Below are positions 13,782 through 26,263 of a stretch of DNA of 64,000 nucleotides, in pieces. Within the stretch, counting starts at the first letter, position 1. The number at the start of each line of letters is the position of its first letter. The notes beneath the pieces are model-generated. The model saw nothing but the letters and a program-made list of their open reading frames with translations, did not search any database and was not told where the DNA came from. Where the stretch lies: the NCBI GenBank assembly GCA_023614405.1, contig JAJUPC010000223.1, positions 1 to 64,000 of the forward strand, given 5' to 3'. The stretch is from Avena insularis (Eukaryota; Streptophyta; Magnoliopsida; Poales; Poaceae). Both the position numbers and the translations under genes were made by a program.

Positions 13782-14879
13782 TCAATGACTCTGGTGGATC
13801 CATGTGGTTTAGAAAAAGAACACAAATGCAATGACTCTAGTGGTGGTTTAAGAAAGGACCACACATGCAATGACACTCCTAGATCCTTGTGGTTTAGGAA
13901 AATAAGACACATGCAATGACTCTACTGGATCCATGTGGTTTAGGAAAAGAAAACACATGCAATGACTCTGGTGGTGGTTTAGAAAAGGAAGACACATACA
14001 ATGACTCTGGTGGATCCATGTGGTTTAGGAAAAGAAGACACATGCAATGAATCTTGTGGTGGTTTACGAAAGGAACACACATGCAATGACTCTGGTGGAT
14101 GCATGTGGTTTAGGAAAAGAAGAAACATGCAATGACTCTAGCAGTGGTTTAGCAAAGGAACACACATGCAATGACTCTGGTGGTGGTTTAGGAAAGGAAC
14201 ACACATGCAATGACTCTGGTGGTGGTTCTCGAAAGGAACACACATGCAATGACTCTAGTGGTGTTTTAGGAAAGGAAGACACATGCAATGACTCTGGTGG
14301 TTGTTTAGGAAAGGAACACACATGCAATGACTCTGGTGGTGGTTTTGGAAAGGAACACACATGCAATGACTCTGGTGGTGGTTTAGGAAAGTAAGACACA
14401 TGTAATGACTCTGGTGGTGGTTTAGAAAAAGAAGACACATGCAATGACTTTGGTGGTGGTTTAGGAAAGGAACACACATGCAATTACTATAGTTGTCGTT
14501 TAAGAAAAGAACACACATTCAATAAGTCTGGTGGTTGTTTAGGAAAGGAACACACATGCAATGACTCTGGTGGTGGTTTAAGAAAGGAACACACATGCAA
14601 TGACACTGGTGGATCCATGTGGTTTAGGAAAAGAAGACACATGCAATGAGTCTAGTGGTGGTTTAGGAAAGGAACACACATGCAATGACTCTGGTGGTGG
14701 TTTTGGGAAGGAACACACATGCAATGACTCTGGCGGTGGTTTAGGAAAGTAACGCACATGCAATGACTCTGGTGGTGGTTTAGAAAAACAAGACACGTGC
14801 AATGACTTTGGTGGTGGTTTAGGAAAGGAACACACATGCAATTACTATAGTTGTGGTTTAGGAAAAGAACACACATTTA

Positions 14880-16788
14880 ATGACTCTGGTGGTTGTTTAG
14901 GAAAGGAACACACATGCAATGACTCTGGTGGTGGTTTAGGAAAGGAAGACAGATGCAATAACTCTGGTGGATCCATGTGGTTTAGGAAAAAAAGACACAT
15001 GCAATGACTCTGGTGGTGGTTTAGGAAAGGAACACACATGCAATGACTCTAGTGGTGGTTTAGGAAAGGAAGACACATACAATTACTCTGGTGGATCCAT
15101 GTGGTTTAGGAAAAGAAGACACAAGCAATGACTCTGGTGGTGGTTTAGGAAAGGAACACACATGCAATGTCTCTGGTGGTGGTTTAAGAAAGGAACACGC
15201 ATGTAATGACACTGGTGGATCCATGTGGTTTAGGAAAACAAGACACATGCAATGACTCTGGTGGTGGCTTAGGATAGGAAAACAGATGCAATGACTCTGG
15301 TGGATCCATGTGGTTTAGGAAAAAAGACACATGCAATGACTCTGGTGGTGGTTTAGGAAAAGGAACACACATGCAATGACTCTGGTGGTGGTTTAGGAAA
15401 GGAAGACACATGCAATGACTCTAGTGGATCCATGTGGTTTAGGAAAAGAAGACACATGCAATGACTCTTGTGGTGGTTTACAAAAGGAACACACATGCAA
15501 TGACTCTGGTGGATGCATGTGGTTTAGGAAAAGAAGAAACATGCAATGACTCTAGCAGTGGTTTAGGAAAATAACACACATGCAATGACTCTGGTGGTGG
15601 TTTAGGAAAGGAACACACATGCAATGACTCTGGTGGTGGTTTTCGAAAGGAACACACATGCAATGACTCTAGTTGTGTTTTAGGAAAGGAAGACACATGC
15701 AATGACTATGGTGGTTGTTTAGGAAAGGAACACACATGCAATGACTCTGGTGGTGGGTTGAGAAAGGAAGACATGCAATGACTCTGGTGCATCCATGTGG
15801 TTTAGGAAAAGAAGACACATGTAATGACTCTGGTGGTGGTTTAGGAAAAGGAACACACCTGCAATGACTCTGGTGGTGGTTTAAGAAAGGAACACACATG
15901 CAATGACACTGGTGGATCCATGTGGTTTAGGAAAATAACACACATGCAATGACTCTGGTGGTGGTTTTGGAAAGGAACACACATGCAATGACTCTGGTGG
16001 TGGTTTTGGAAAGGAACACACATGGAATGACTCTGGTGGTGGTTTAGGAAGGAACACACATGCAATGACTCTGGTGGTTGTTTTGGAAAGGAACACACAT
16101 GCAATGACTCTGGTGGTGGTTTAGGAAAGTAAGACACATGTAATGACTCTGGTGGTGGTTTAGAAAAAGAAGACACATGCAATGACTTTGGTGGTGGTTT
16201 AGGAAAGGAACACACATGCAATTACTATAGTTGTCGTTTAAGAAAAGAACACACATTCAATAAGTCTGGTGGTTGTTTAGGAAAGGAACACACATGCAAT
16301 GACTCTGGTGGTGGTTTAGGAAAGGAAGACAGATGCAATAACTCTGGTGGATCCATGTGGTTTAGGAAAAAAAGACACATACAATGACTCTGGTGGTTTA
16401 GGAAAGGAACACACATGCAATGACTCTAGTGGTGGTTTAGGAAAGGAAGACACAAACAATGACTCTGGTGGATCCATGTGGTTTAGGAAAAGAAGACACA
16501 AGCAATGACTCTGGTGGTGGTTTAGGAAAGGAACACACATGCAATGTCTCTGGTGGTGGTTTAAGAAAGGAACACGCATGTAATGACACTGGTGGATCCA
16601 TGTGGTTTAGGAAAACAAGACACATGCAATGACTCCGGTGGTGGTTTAGGATAGGAAAACAGATGCAATGACTCTGGTGGATCCATGTGGTTTAGGAAAA
16701 AAGACACATGCAATGACTCTGGTGGTGGTTTAGGAAAAGGAACACACATGCAATGACTCTGGTGGTGGTTTAGGAAAGGAAGACACAT
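14880..16788 (+). repeat. About 1.38-kb duplication (14.9-15.4 and 16.3-16.8 kb)
   Basis: Bases from about 14,880 to 15,411 align with about 16,260-16,788 at an offset near 1,377-1,380. Shared oddities are GCAATAACTCTGG, GACACAAGCAATG and GGATAGGAAAACAG. A shorter upstream stretch (14,39x-14,53x) aligns to 16,13x-16,27x at about 1,740 instead, marked by AGTTGTCGTTTAAG in both. Two offsets in one neighbourhood show that the region is a mosaic of more than one duplication. Confidence 0.75.
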
Positions 16789-18924
16789 GCAATGACTCTG
16801 GTGGATCCATGTGGTTTAGGAAAAGAAGACACATGCAATGACTCTGGTGGTGGTTTAGGAAAGGAACACACATGCAATGACTCTGGTAGTGGTTTAAGAA
16901 AGGAACACACATGTAATGACACTGGTGGATCCATGTGGTTTAGGAAAACAAGACACATGCAATGACTCCGGTGGTGGTTTAGGAAAGGAACACACATTCA
17001 ATGACTCTGGTGGATCCATGTGGTTTAGGAAAAGAACACAAATGCAATGACTCTAGTGGTGGTTTAAGAAAGGACCACACATGCAATGACACTCCTAGAT
17101 CCATGTGGTTTAGGAAAATAAGACACATGCAATGACTCTGATGGTAGTTTTGGAAAGGAGCACACATGCAATCTACCGATCCATGTGGTTTAGGAAAAGA
17201 AAACACATGCAATGACTCTGGTGGTGGTTTAGGAAAGGAAGACACATACAATGACTTTGGTGGATCCATGTGGTTTAGGAAAAGAAGACACATGCAATGA
17301 CTCTTGTTGTGGTTTACGAAAGGAACACACATGCAATGACTCTGGTGGATGCATGTGGTTTTGGAAAAGAAGAAACATGCAATGACTCTAGCGGTGGTTT
17401 AGCAAAGAAACACACATGCAATGACTCTGGTGGTGGTTTAGGAAAGGAACACACATGCAATGACTCTGGTGGTTGTTTTCGAAAGGAACACACATGCAAC
17501 GACTCTAGTGGTGTTTTAGGAAAGGAAGACACATGCAATGACTCTGGTGGTGGGTTGAGAAAGGAAGACATGCAATGACTCTGGTGCATCCATGTGGTTT
17601 AGGAAAAGAAGACACATGTAATGACTCTGGTGGTGGTTTAGGAAAAGGAACACACATGCAATAACTCTGGTGGTGGTTTAGGAAAGGAACACACATGCAA
17701 TGACTCTGGTGGTGGTTTTGGAAAGGAACAAACATGCAATGACTCTGGTGGTGGTTTAGGTAAGTAAGACACATGCAATGACTCTGGTGGTGGTTTAGAA
17801 AAAGAAGACACATACAATTACTTTGGTGGTGGTTTAGTAAAGGAACACACATGAAATTACTATAGTTGTGGTTTAGGAAAAGAACACACATTCAATGAGT
17901 CTAGTGGTTGTTTAGGAAAGGAACACACATGCAATGACTCCGGTGGTGGTTTAGGAAAGGAAGACAGATGCAATGACTCTGGTGGATCCATGTGGTTTAG
18001 GAAAATAAGACACATGCAATGACTCTGGTGGTGGTTTAGGAAAGGAACACACATGCAATGACTCTGGTGGTGATTTAAGAAAGGAACACACATGTAATGA
18101 CACTGGTGGATCCATGTGGTTTAGGAAAACAAGACACATGCAATGACTCCGGTGGTGGTTTAGGAAAGGAACACACATTCAATGACTCTGGTGGATCTAT
18201 GTGGTTTAGGAAAAGAACACAAATGCAATGACTCTAGTGGTGGTTTAAGAAAGGACCACACATGCAATGACACTCCTGGATCTATGTGGTTTAGGAAAAT
18301 AAGACACATGCAATGACTCTGATGGTAGTTTTGGAAAGGAGCACACATGCAATGACTCTACTGGATCCATGTGGTTTAGGAAAAGAAAACACATGCAATG
18401 ACTCTGGTGGTGGTTTAGGAAAGGAAGACACATACAATGACTCTGGTGGATCCATGTGGTTTAGGAAAAGAAGACACATGCAATGACTCTGGTGGTGGTT
18501 TAGGAAAGGAACACACATGCAATGACTCTGGTGGATGCATGTGGTTTAGGAAAAGAAGACACATGCAATGACTCTAGCGGTGGTTTAGAAAAGGAACACA
18601 CATGCAATGACTCTGGTGGTAGTTTAGGAAAGGAACACACATGCAATGACTCTGATGGTGGTTTTCGAAAGGAACACACATGCAATGACTCTAGTGATGT
18701 TTTAGGAAAGGAAGACCCATGCAATGACTCTGGTGGTGGTTTAGGAAAGGAACACACATGCAATGACTCTGGTGGTGGGATGAGAAAGGAAGACACATGC
18801 AATGACTCTGGTGCATCCATGTGGTTTAGGAAAAGAAGACACATGTAATGACTCTAGTGGTGGTTTAGGAAAAGGAACACACATGCAATGACTCTAGTGG
18901 TGGTTTAAGAAAGGAACACACATG

Positions 18925-21533
18925 CAATGACACTGGTGGATCCATGTGCTTTAGGAAAATAACACACATGCAATGATTCTAGTGGTGGTTTAGGAAAGGA
19001 ACACACATGCAATGACTCTGGTGGTGGTTTTGGAAAGGAACACACATGGAATGACTCTGGTGGTGGTTTAGGAAAGTAAGACACATGTAATGACTCTGGT
19101 GGTGGTTTAGAAAAAGTAGACACATGCAATGACTTTGGTGGTGGTTTAGGAAAGGAACACACATGCAATTACTATAGTTGTGGTTTAAGAAAAGAACACA
19201 CATTCAATGAGTCTGGTGGTTGTTTAGGAAAGGAACACACATGCAATGACTCCGGCGGTGGTTTAGGAAAGGAACACACATGCAATGACTCTTGTGGATC
19301 CATGTGGTTTAGGAAAAAAAGACACATGCAATGACTCTGGTGGTGGTTTAGGAAAGGAACACACATGCAATGACTCTGGTGGTGGTTTAGGAAAGGAAGA
19401 CACATGCAATGACTCTGGTGGATCCATGTGGTTTAGGAAAAGAAGACACACGCAATGACTCTGGTGGTGGTTTAGGAAAGGAACACACATGCAATGACTC
19501 TAGTGGTGGTTTAAGAAAGGAACACGCATGTAATGACACTGGTGGATCTATGTGGTTTAGGAAAACAAGACACATGCAATGACTACGGTGGTGGTTAGGA
19601 AAGGAACACACATTCAATGACTCTGGTGGATCCATGTGGTTTAGGAAAAGAACACAAATGCAATGACTCTAGTGGTGGTTTAAGAAAGGACCACACATGC
19701 AATGACACTCCTGGATCCATGTGGTTTAGGAAAATAAGACACATGCAATGACTCTGATGGTAGTTTTGGAAAGGAGCACACATGCAATGACTCTACTGGA
19801 TCCATGTGGTTTAGGAAAAGAAAACACATGCAATGACTCTGGTGGTGGTTTAGGAAAGGAAGACACATACAATGACTCTGGTGGATCCATGTGGTTTAGG
19901 AAAAGAAGACACATGCAATGACTCTGGTGGTGGTTTAGGAAAGGAACACACATGCAATGACTCTGGTGGATGCATGTGGTTTAGGAAAACAAGACACATG
20001 CAATGACTCTAGCGGTGGTTTAGAAAAGGAACACACATGCAATGACTCTGGTGGTGGTTTAGGAAAGGATCACACATGCAATGACTCTGGTGGTGGTTTT
20101 CGAAAGGAACACACATGCAATGACTCTAGTGGTGTTTTAGGAAAGGAAGACACATGCAATGACTCTGGTGGTGGTTTAGGAAAGGAACACACATGCAACG
20201 ACTCTGGTGGTGGGATGAGAAAGGAAGACACATGCAATGACTCTGGTGCATCCATGTGGTTCAGGAAAAGAAGACACATGTAATGACTCTAGTGGTGGTT
20301 TAGGAAAAGGAACACACATGCAATGACTCTGGTGGTGGTTTAAGAAAGGAACACACATGCAATGACACTGGTGGATCCATGTGCTTTAGGAAAATAACAC
20401 ACATGCAATGACTCTGGTGGTGGTTTAGGAAAGGAACACACATGCAATGACTCTGGTGGTCGTTTTGGAAAGGAACACACATGCAATGACTCTGGTGGTG
20501 GTTTAGGAAAGTAAGACACATGTAATGACTCTGGTGGTGGTTTAGAAAAACAAGACACATGCAATGACTTTGGTGGTGGTTTAGGAAAGGAACACACATG
20601 CAATTACTATAGTTGTGGTTTAAGAAAAGAACACACATTCAATGAGTCTGGTGGTTGTTTAGGAAAGGAACACACATGCAATGACTCTGGCGGTGGTTTA
20701 GTAAAGTAACACACATGCAATGACTCTGGTGGATCCATGTGGTTTAGGAAAAGAAGACACATGCAATGACTCTGGTGGTGGTTCAGGAAAGGAACACACA
20801 TGCAATGACTCTGGTGGATGCATGTGGTTTAGGAAAAGAAGACACATGCAATGACTCTAGCGGTGGTTTAGAAAAGGAACACACATGCAATGACTCTGGT
20901 GGTGGTTTAAGAAAGGAACACACATGCAATGACTCTGGTGGTGGTTTTCGAAAGGAACACACATGCAATGACTCTAGTGGTGTTTTAGGAAAGGAAGACA
21001 CATGCAATGACTCTGGTGGTGGTTTAGGAAAGGAACACACATGCAATGACTCTGGTGGTGGGATGAGAAAGGAAGACACATGCAATGACTCTGGTGCATC
21101 CATGTGGTTTAGGAAAATAAGACACATGTAATGACTCTAGTGGTGGTTTAGGAAAAGGAACACACATGCAATGACTCTGGTGGTGGTTAAAGAAAGGAAC
21201 ACACATGCAATGACACTGGTGGATCCATGTGCTTTAGGAAAATAACACACATGCAATGACTCTGGTGGTGGTTTAGGAAAGGAACACACATGCAATGACT
21301 CTGGTGGTCGTTTTGGAAAGGAACACACATGCAATGACTCTGGTGGTGGTTTAGGAAACGAACACACATGCAATGACTCTGGTGGATGCATGTGGTTTAG
21401 GAAAAGAAGACACATGCAATAACTCTAGCGGTGGTTTAGCAAAGAAACACACATGCAATGACTCTGGTGGTGGTTTAGGAAAGGAACACACATGCAATGA
21501 CTCTGGTGGTGGTTTTCGAAAGAAACACACATG
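18925..21533 (+). repeat. 2,609-bp higher-order repeat, first copy
   Basis: This block matches 21,534-24,142 at an offset of 2,608-2,609 bp. The offset changes by one where the first copy has lost a T (GGTGGTTAGG near 19,594). The plus-strand reading 19957-20283 translates identically to 22566-22892, and both carry the rare GTTCAGGAAAAG. In the 280-bp module I see one base difference (CAACGACTC against CAATGACTC). Confidence 0.88.
19544..19967 (+). repeat. Run of five 85-bp dimers, first one 84 bp
   Basis: Starts are 19544 (GGATCT), 19628, 19713, 19798 and 19883, followed by GGATGC at 19968. The first step is 84 bp because a T is missing in GGTGGTTAGG at about 19,594. It is the counterpart of 22152-22576 in the 2,609-bp repeat. 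Confidence 0.91.
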
Positions 21534-22151
21534 CAATGACACTGGTGGATCCATGTGCTTTAGGAAAATAACACACATGCAATGATTCTAGTGGTGGTTT
21601 AGGAAAGGAACACACATGCAATTACTCTGGTGGTGGTTTTGGAAAGGAACACACATGGAATGACTCTGGTGGTGGTTTAGGAAAGTAAGACACATGTAAT
21701 GACTCTGGTGGTGGTTTAGAAAAAGTAGACACATGCAATGACTTTGGTGGTGGTTTAGGAAAGGAACACACATGCAATTACTATAGTTGTGGTTTAAGAA
21801 AAGAACACACATTCAATGAGTCTGGTGGTTGTTTAGGAAAGGAACACACATGCAATGACTCCGGCGGTGGTTTAGGAAAGGAACACACATGCAATGACTC
21901 TTGTGGATCCATGTGGTTTAGGAAAAAAGACACATGCAATGACTCTGGTGGTGGTTTAGGAAAGGAACACACATGCAATGACTCTGGTGGTGGTTTAGGA
22001 AAGGAAGACACATGCAATGACTCTGGTGGATCCATGTGGTTTAGGAAAAGAAGACACACGCAATGACTCTGGTGGTGGTTTAGGAAAGGAACACACATGC
22101 AATGACTCTAGTGGTGGTTTAAGAAAGGAACACGCATGTAATGACACTGGT

Positions 22152-22576
22152 GGATATATGTGGTTTAGGAAAACAAGACACATGCAATGACTACGGTGGT
22201 GGTTTAGGAAAGGAACACACATTCAATGACTCTGGTGGATCCATGTGGTTTAGGAAAAGAACACAAATGCAATGACTCTAGTGGTGGTTTAAGAAAGGAC
22301 CACACATGCAATGACACTCCTGGATCCATGTGGTTTAGGAAAATAAGACACATGCAATGACTCTGATGGTAGTTTTGGAAAGGAGCACACATGCAATGAC
22401 TCTACTGGATCCATGTGGTTTAGGAAAAGAAAACACATGCAATGACTCTGGTGGTGGTTTAGGAAAGGAAGACACATACAATGACTCTGGTGGATCCATG
22501 TGGTTTAGGAAAAGAAGACACATGCAATGACTCTGGTGGTGGTTTAGGAAAGGAACACACATGCAATGACTCTGGT
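22152..22576 (+). repeat. Run of five 85-bp dimers
   Basis: 46-mer starts are 22152 (GGATAT), 22237, 22322, 22407 and 22492, and the next is 22577 (GGATGC); all steps are 85 bp. The preceding 46-mer is at 22028, 124 bp (85+39) earlier. This five-dimer form, without the 340-bp doubling, is the common version elsewhere (for example 19544-19967 and 30269-30693). Confidence 0.93.
22492..22537 (+). repeat. Type example of the 46-bp monomer (7-bp insertion, BamHI site)
   Basis: It starts GGATCCATGTGGTTTAGG, which is the 39-mer start with ATCCATG inserted after the first GG. The centre usually reads AAAAGAAGACAC instead of AAAGGAACACAC, with no length change. The insertion normally creates GGATCC (BamHI). 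Sub-types start GGATGC (containing ATGCAT), GCATCC, GGATCT, GGATAC or GGCTCC and sit at characteristic module positions. Because 46 is 1 mod 3, each copy shifts the reading frame by one base. A 45-bp version lacks one base in the A/G-rich centre. Confidence 0.95.
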
Positions 22577-22856
22577 GGATGCATGTGGTTTAGGAAAACA
22601 AGACACATGCAATGACTCTAGCGGTGGTTTAGAAAAGGAACACACATGCAATGACTCTGGTGGTGGTTTAGGAAAGGATCACACATGCAATGACTCTGGT
22701 GGTGGTTTTCGAAAGGAACACACATGCAATGACTCTAGTGGTGTTTTAGGAAAGGAAGACACATGCAATGACTCTGGTGGTGGTTTAGGAAAGGAACACA
22801 CATGCAATGACTCTGGTGGTGGGATGAGAAAGGAAGACACATGCAATGACTCTGGT
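22577..22856 (+). repeat. Type example of the 280-bp module (one GGATGC 46-mer plus six 39-mers)
   Basis: The module is a GGATGC-type 46-mer followed by six 39-mers in fixed order: TTTAGAAAAGG, AAAGGATCAC, TTTTCGAAAGG, GTGTTTTAGG, a plain one, and GGGATGAGAAAGG. It ends at a GCATCC-type 46-mer. Other full copies start at about 4095, 5445, 6795, 9657, 18533, 19968, 20816, 23424, 24760, 26598, 30694, 31588, 38171, 44078, 44926, 47437 and 48285. Between its two 46-mers one plus frame stays open, giving a recurring 108-codon reading that I treat as a by-product. The copy at 39015 lost one GGT. Confidence 0.9.
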
Positions 22857-22969
22857 GCATCCATGTGGTTCAGGAAAAGAAGACACATGTAATGACTCTA
22901 GTGGTGGTTTAGGAAAAGGAACACACATGCAATGACTCTGGTGGTGGTTTAAGAAAGGAACACACATGC

Positions 22970-25641
22970 AATGACACTGGTGGATCCATGTGCTTTAGGA
23001 AAATAACACACATGCAATGACTCTGGTGGTGGTTTAGGAAAGGAACACAGATGCAATGACTCTGGTGGTCGTTTTGGAAAGGAACACACATGCAATGACT
23101 CTGGTGGTGGTTTAGGAAAGTAAGACACATGTAATGCTCTGGTGGTGGTTTAGAAAAACAAGACACATGCAATGACTTTGGTGGTGGTTTAGGAAAGGAA
23201 CACACATGCAATTACTATAGTTGTGGTTTAAGAAAAGAACACACATTCAATGAGTATGGTGGTTGTTTAGGAAAGGAACACACAAACAATGACTCTGGCG
23301 GTGGTTTAGTAAAGGAACACACATGCAATGACTCTGGTGGATCCATGTGGTTTAGGAAAAGAAGACACATGCAATGACTCTGGTGGTGGTTTAGGAAAGG
23401 AACACACATGCAATGACTCTGGTGGATGCATGTGGTTTAGGAAAAGAAGACACATGCAATGACTCTAGCGGTGGTTTAGAAAAGGAACACACATGCAATG
23501 ACTCTGGTGGTGGTTTAAGAAAGGAACACACATGCAATGACTCTGGTGGTGGTTTTCGAAAGGAACACACATGCAATGACTCTAGTGGTGTTTTAGGAAA
23601 GGAAGACACATGCAATGACTCTGGTGGTGGTTTAGGAAAGGAACACACATGCAATGACTCTGGTGGTGGGATGAGAAAGGAAGACACATGCAATGACTCT
23701 GGTGCATCCATGTGGTTTAGGAAAATAAGACACATGTAATGACTCTAGTGGTGGTTTAGGAAAAGGAACACACATGCAATGACTCTGGTGGTGGTTAAAG
23801 AAAGGAACACACATGCAATGACACTGGTGGATCCATGTGCTTTAGGAAAATAACACACATGCAATGACTCTATTGGTGGTTTAGGAAAGGAACACACATG
23901 CAATGACTCTGGTGGTCGTTTTGGAAAGGAACACACATGCAATGACTCTGGTGGTGGTTTAGGAAACGAACACACATGCAATGACTCTGGTGGATGCATG
24001 TGGTTTAGGAAAAGAAGACACATGCAATAACTCTACCGGTGGTTTAGCAAAGAAACACACATGCAATGACTCTGGTGGTGGTTTAGGAAAGGAACACACA
24101 TGCAATGACTCTGGTGGTGGTTTTCGAAAGGAACACACATGTAATGACTCTAGTGGTGTTTTAGGAAAGGAAGACACATGCAATGACTCTGGTGGTGGGT
24201 TGAGAAAGGAAGACATGCAATGACTCTAGTGCATCCATCTGGTTTAGGAAAAGAAGACACATGTAATGACTCTGGTGGTGGTTTAGGAAAAGGAACACAC
24301 ATGCAATGACACTGGTGGATCCATGTGCTTTAGGAAAATAACACACATGCAATGACTCTGGTGGTGGTTTAGGAAAGGAACACAGATGCAATGACTCTGG
24401 TGGTCGTTTTGGAAAGGAACACACATGCAATGACTCTGGTGGTGGTTTAGGAAAGTAAGACACATGTAATGACTCTGGTGGTGGTTTAGAAAAACAAGAC
24501 ACATGCAATGACTTTGGTGGTGGTTTAGGAAAGGAACACACATGCAATTACTATAGTTGTGGTTTAAGAAAAGAACACACATTCAATGAGTCTGGTGGTT
24601 GTTTAGGAAAGGAACACACATGCAATGACTCTGGCGGTGGTTTAGTAAAGGAACACACATGCAATGACTCTGGTGGATCCATGTGGTTTAGGAAAAGAAG
24701 GCACATGCAATGACTCTGGTGGTGGTTTAGGAAAGGAACACACATGCAATGACTCTGGTGGATGCATGTGGTTTAGTAAAAGAAGACACATGCAATAACT
24801 CTAGCAGTGGTTTAGAAAAGGAACACACATGCAATGACTCTGGTGGTGGTTTAAGAAAGGAACACACATGCAATGACTCTGGTGGTGGTTTTCGAAAGGA
24901 ACACACATGCAATGACTCTAGTGGTGTTTTAGGAAAGGAAGACACATGCAATGACTCTGGTGGTGGTTTAGGAAAGGAACACACATGCAATGCCTCTGGT
25001 GGTGGGATGAGAAAGGAAGACACATGCAATGACTCTGGTGCATCCATGTGGTTTAGGAAAATAAGACACATGTAATGACTCTAGTGGTGGTTTAGGAAAA
25101 GGAACACACATGCAATGACTCTGGTGGTGGTTAAAGATAGGAACACACATGCAATGACACTGGTGGATCCATGTGCTTTAGGAAAATAACACACATGCAA
25201 TGACTCTTGTGGTGGTTTAGGAAAGGAACACACATGCAATGACTCTGGTGGTCGTTTTGGAAAGGAACACACATGCAATGACTCTGGTGGTGGTTTAGGA
25301 AACGAACACACATGCAATGACTCTGGTGGATGCATGTGGTTTAGGAAAAGAAGACACATGCAATAACTCTAGCGGTGGTTTAGCAAAGAAACACACATGC
25401 AATGACTCTGGTGGTGGTTTAGGAAAGGAACACACATGCAATGACTCTGGTGGTGGTTTTCGAAAGGAACACACATGTAATGACTCTAGTGGTGTTATAG
25501 GAAAGGAAGACACATGCAATGACTCTGGTGGTGGGTTGAGAAAGGAAGACATGCAATGACTCTAGTGCATCCATCTGGTTTAGGAAAAGAAGACACATGT
25601 AATGACTCTGGTGGTGGTTTAGGAAAAGGAACACACATGCA
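22970..25641 (+). repeat. 1,336-bp tandem pair nested at the end of the 2.6-kb repeat
   Basis: Bases 22,970-24,305 match 24,306-25,641 at a constant offset of 1,336 bp. The junction near 24,290-24,310 lacks one monomer: the GGAAAAGGAACAC 40-mer goes straight into GACACTGG, whereas elsewhere a 39-mer separates them. This pair overlaps the 2,609-bp pair, so the two duplications happened at different times. Confidence 0.82.
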
Positions 25642-26263
25642 ATGACTCTGGTGGTGGTTTAGGAAAGGAACACACATGCAATGACTCTGGTGGTGGTTTT
25701 GGAAAGGAACAAACATGCAATGACTCTAGTGGTGGTTTAGGTAAGTAAGACACATGCAATGACTCTGGTGGTGGTTTAGAAAAAGAAGACACATACAATT
25801 ACTTTGGTGGTGGTTTAGTAAAGGAATACACATGCAATTACTATAGTTATGGTTTAGGAAAAGAACACACATTCAATGAGTCCGGTGGTTGTTTAGGAAA
25901 GGAGCACACATGCAATGACTCCGGTGGTGGTTTAGGAAAGGAAGACAGATGCAATGACTCTCGTGGATCCATGTGGTTTAGGAAAAAAGACAAATGCAAT
26001 GACTCTAGTGGTGGTTTATGAAACGAACACACATGCAATGACTCTGGTGGTGGTTTAGGAAAGGAAGACACATGCAATGACTCTGGTGGATCCATGTGGT
26101 TTAGGAAAAGAAGACACATGCAATGACTCTGGTGGTGGTTTAGGAAAGGAACACACATGCAATGACTCTGGTGGTGGTTTAAGAAAGGAACACACATGTA
26201 ATGACACTGGTGGATCCATGTGGTTTAGGAAAACAAGACACATGCAATGACTCCGGTGGTGGT

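Larger units (their letters stand above)
21534..24142 (+). repeat. 2,609-bp higher-order repeat, second copy, with junction monomer at its start
   Basis: The second copy starts inside a chimeric monomer near 21,515-21,545. Its left half is the TTTTCGAAAG sub-type, normally followed by ACTCTAGTGGTG. Its right half is GACACTGGTGGATCC followed by ATGTGCTTTAGG, which belongs to another module. The same position in the second copy (near 24,121) continues in the normal order. This is what unequal exchange between two out-of-register monomers would leave. Confidence 0.83.

Noticed and set aside
20090..20130. TTTTCGAAAGGAACAC in one sub-type as a possible CENP-B box
   Set aside because: Only the TTCG core matches. 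The A after the four-base spacer and the CGGG end of the box are missing, so the required positions are not met.
22566..22892. 108-codon plus-strand reading starting MTLVDACG, present in many near-identical copies
   Set aside because: It spans exactly from one 46-mer to the next, so its ends are set by the repeat structure. Its recurrence follows DNA duplication, and sister copies carry frame-breaking changes (TGA at about 11,987; 1-2 bp losses at about 28,830 and 45,150).
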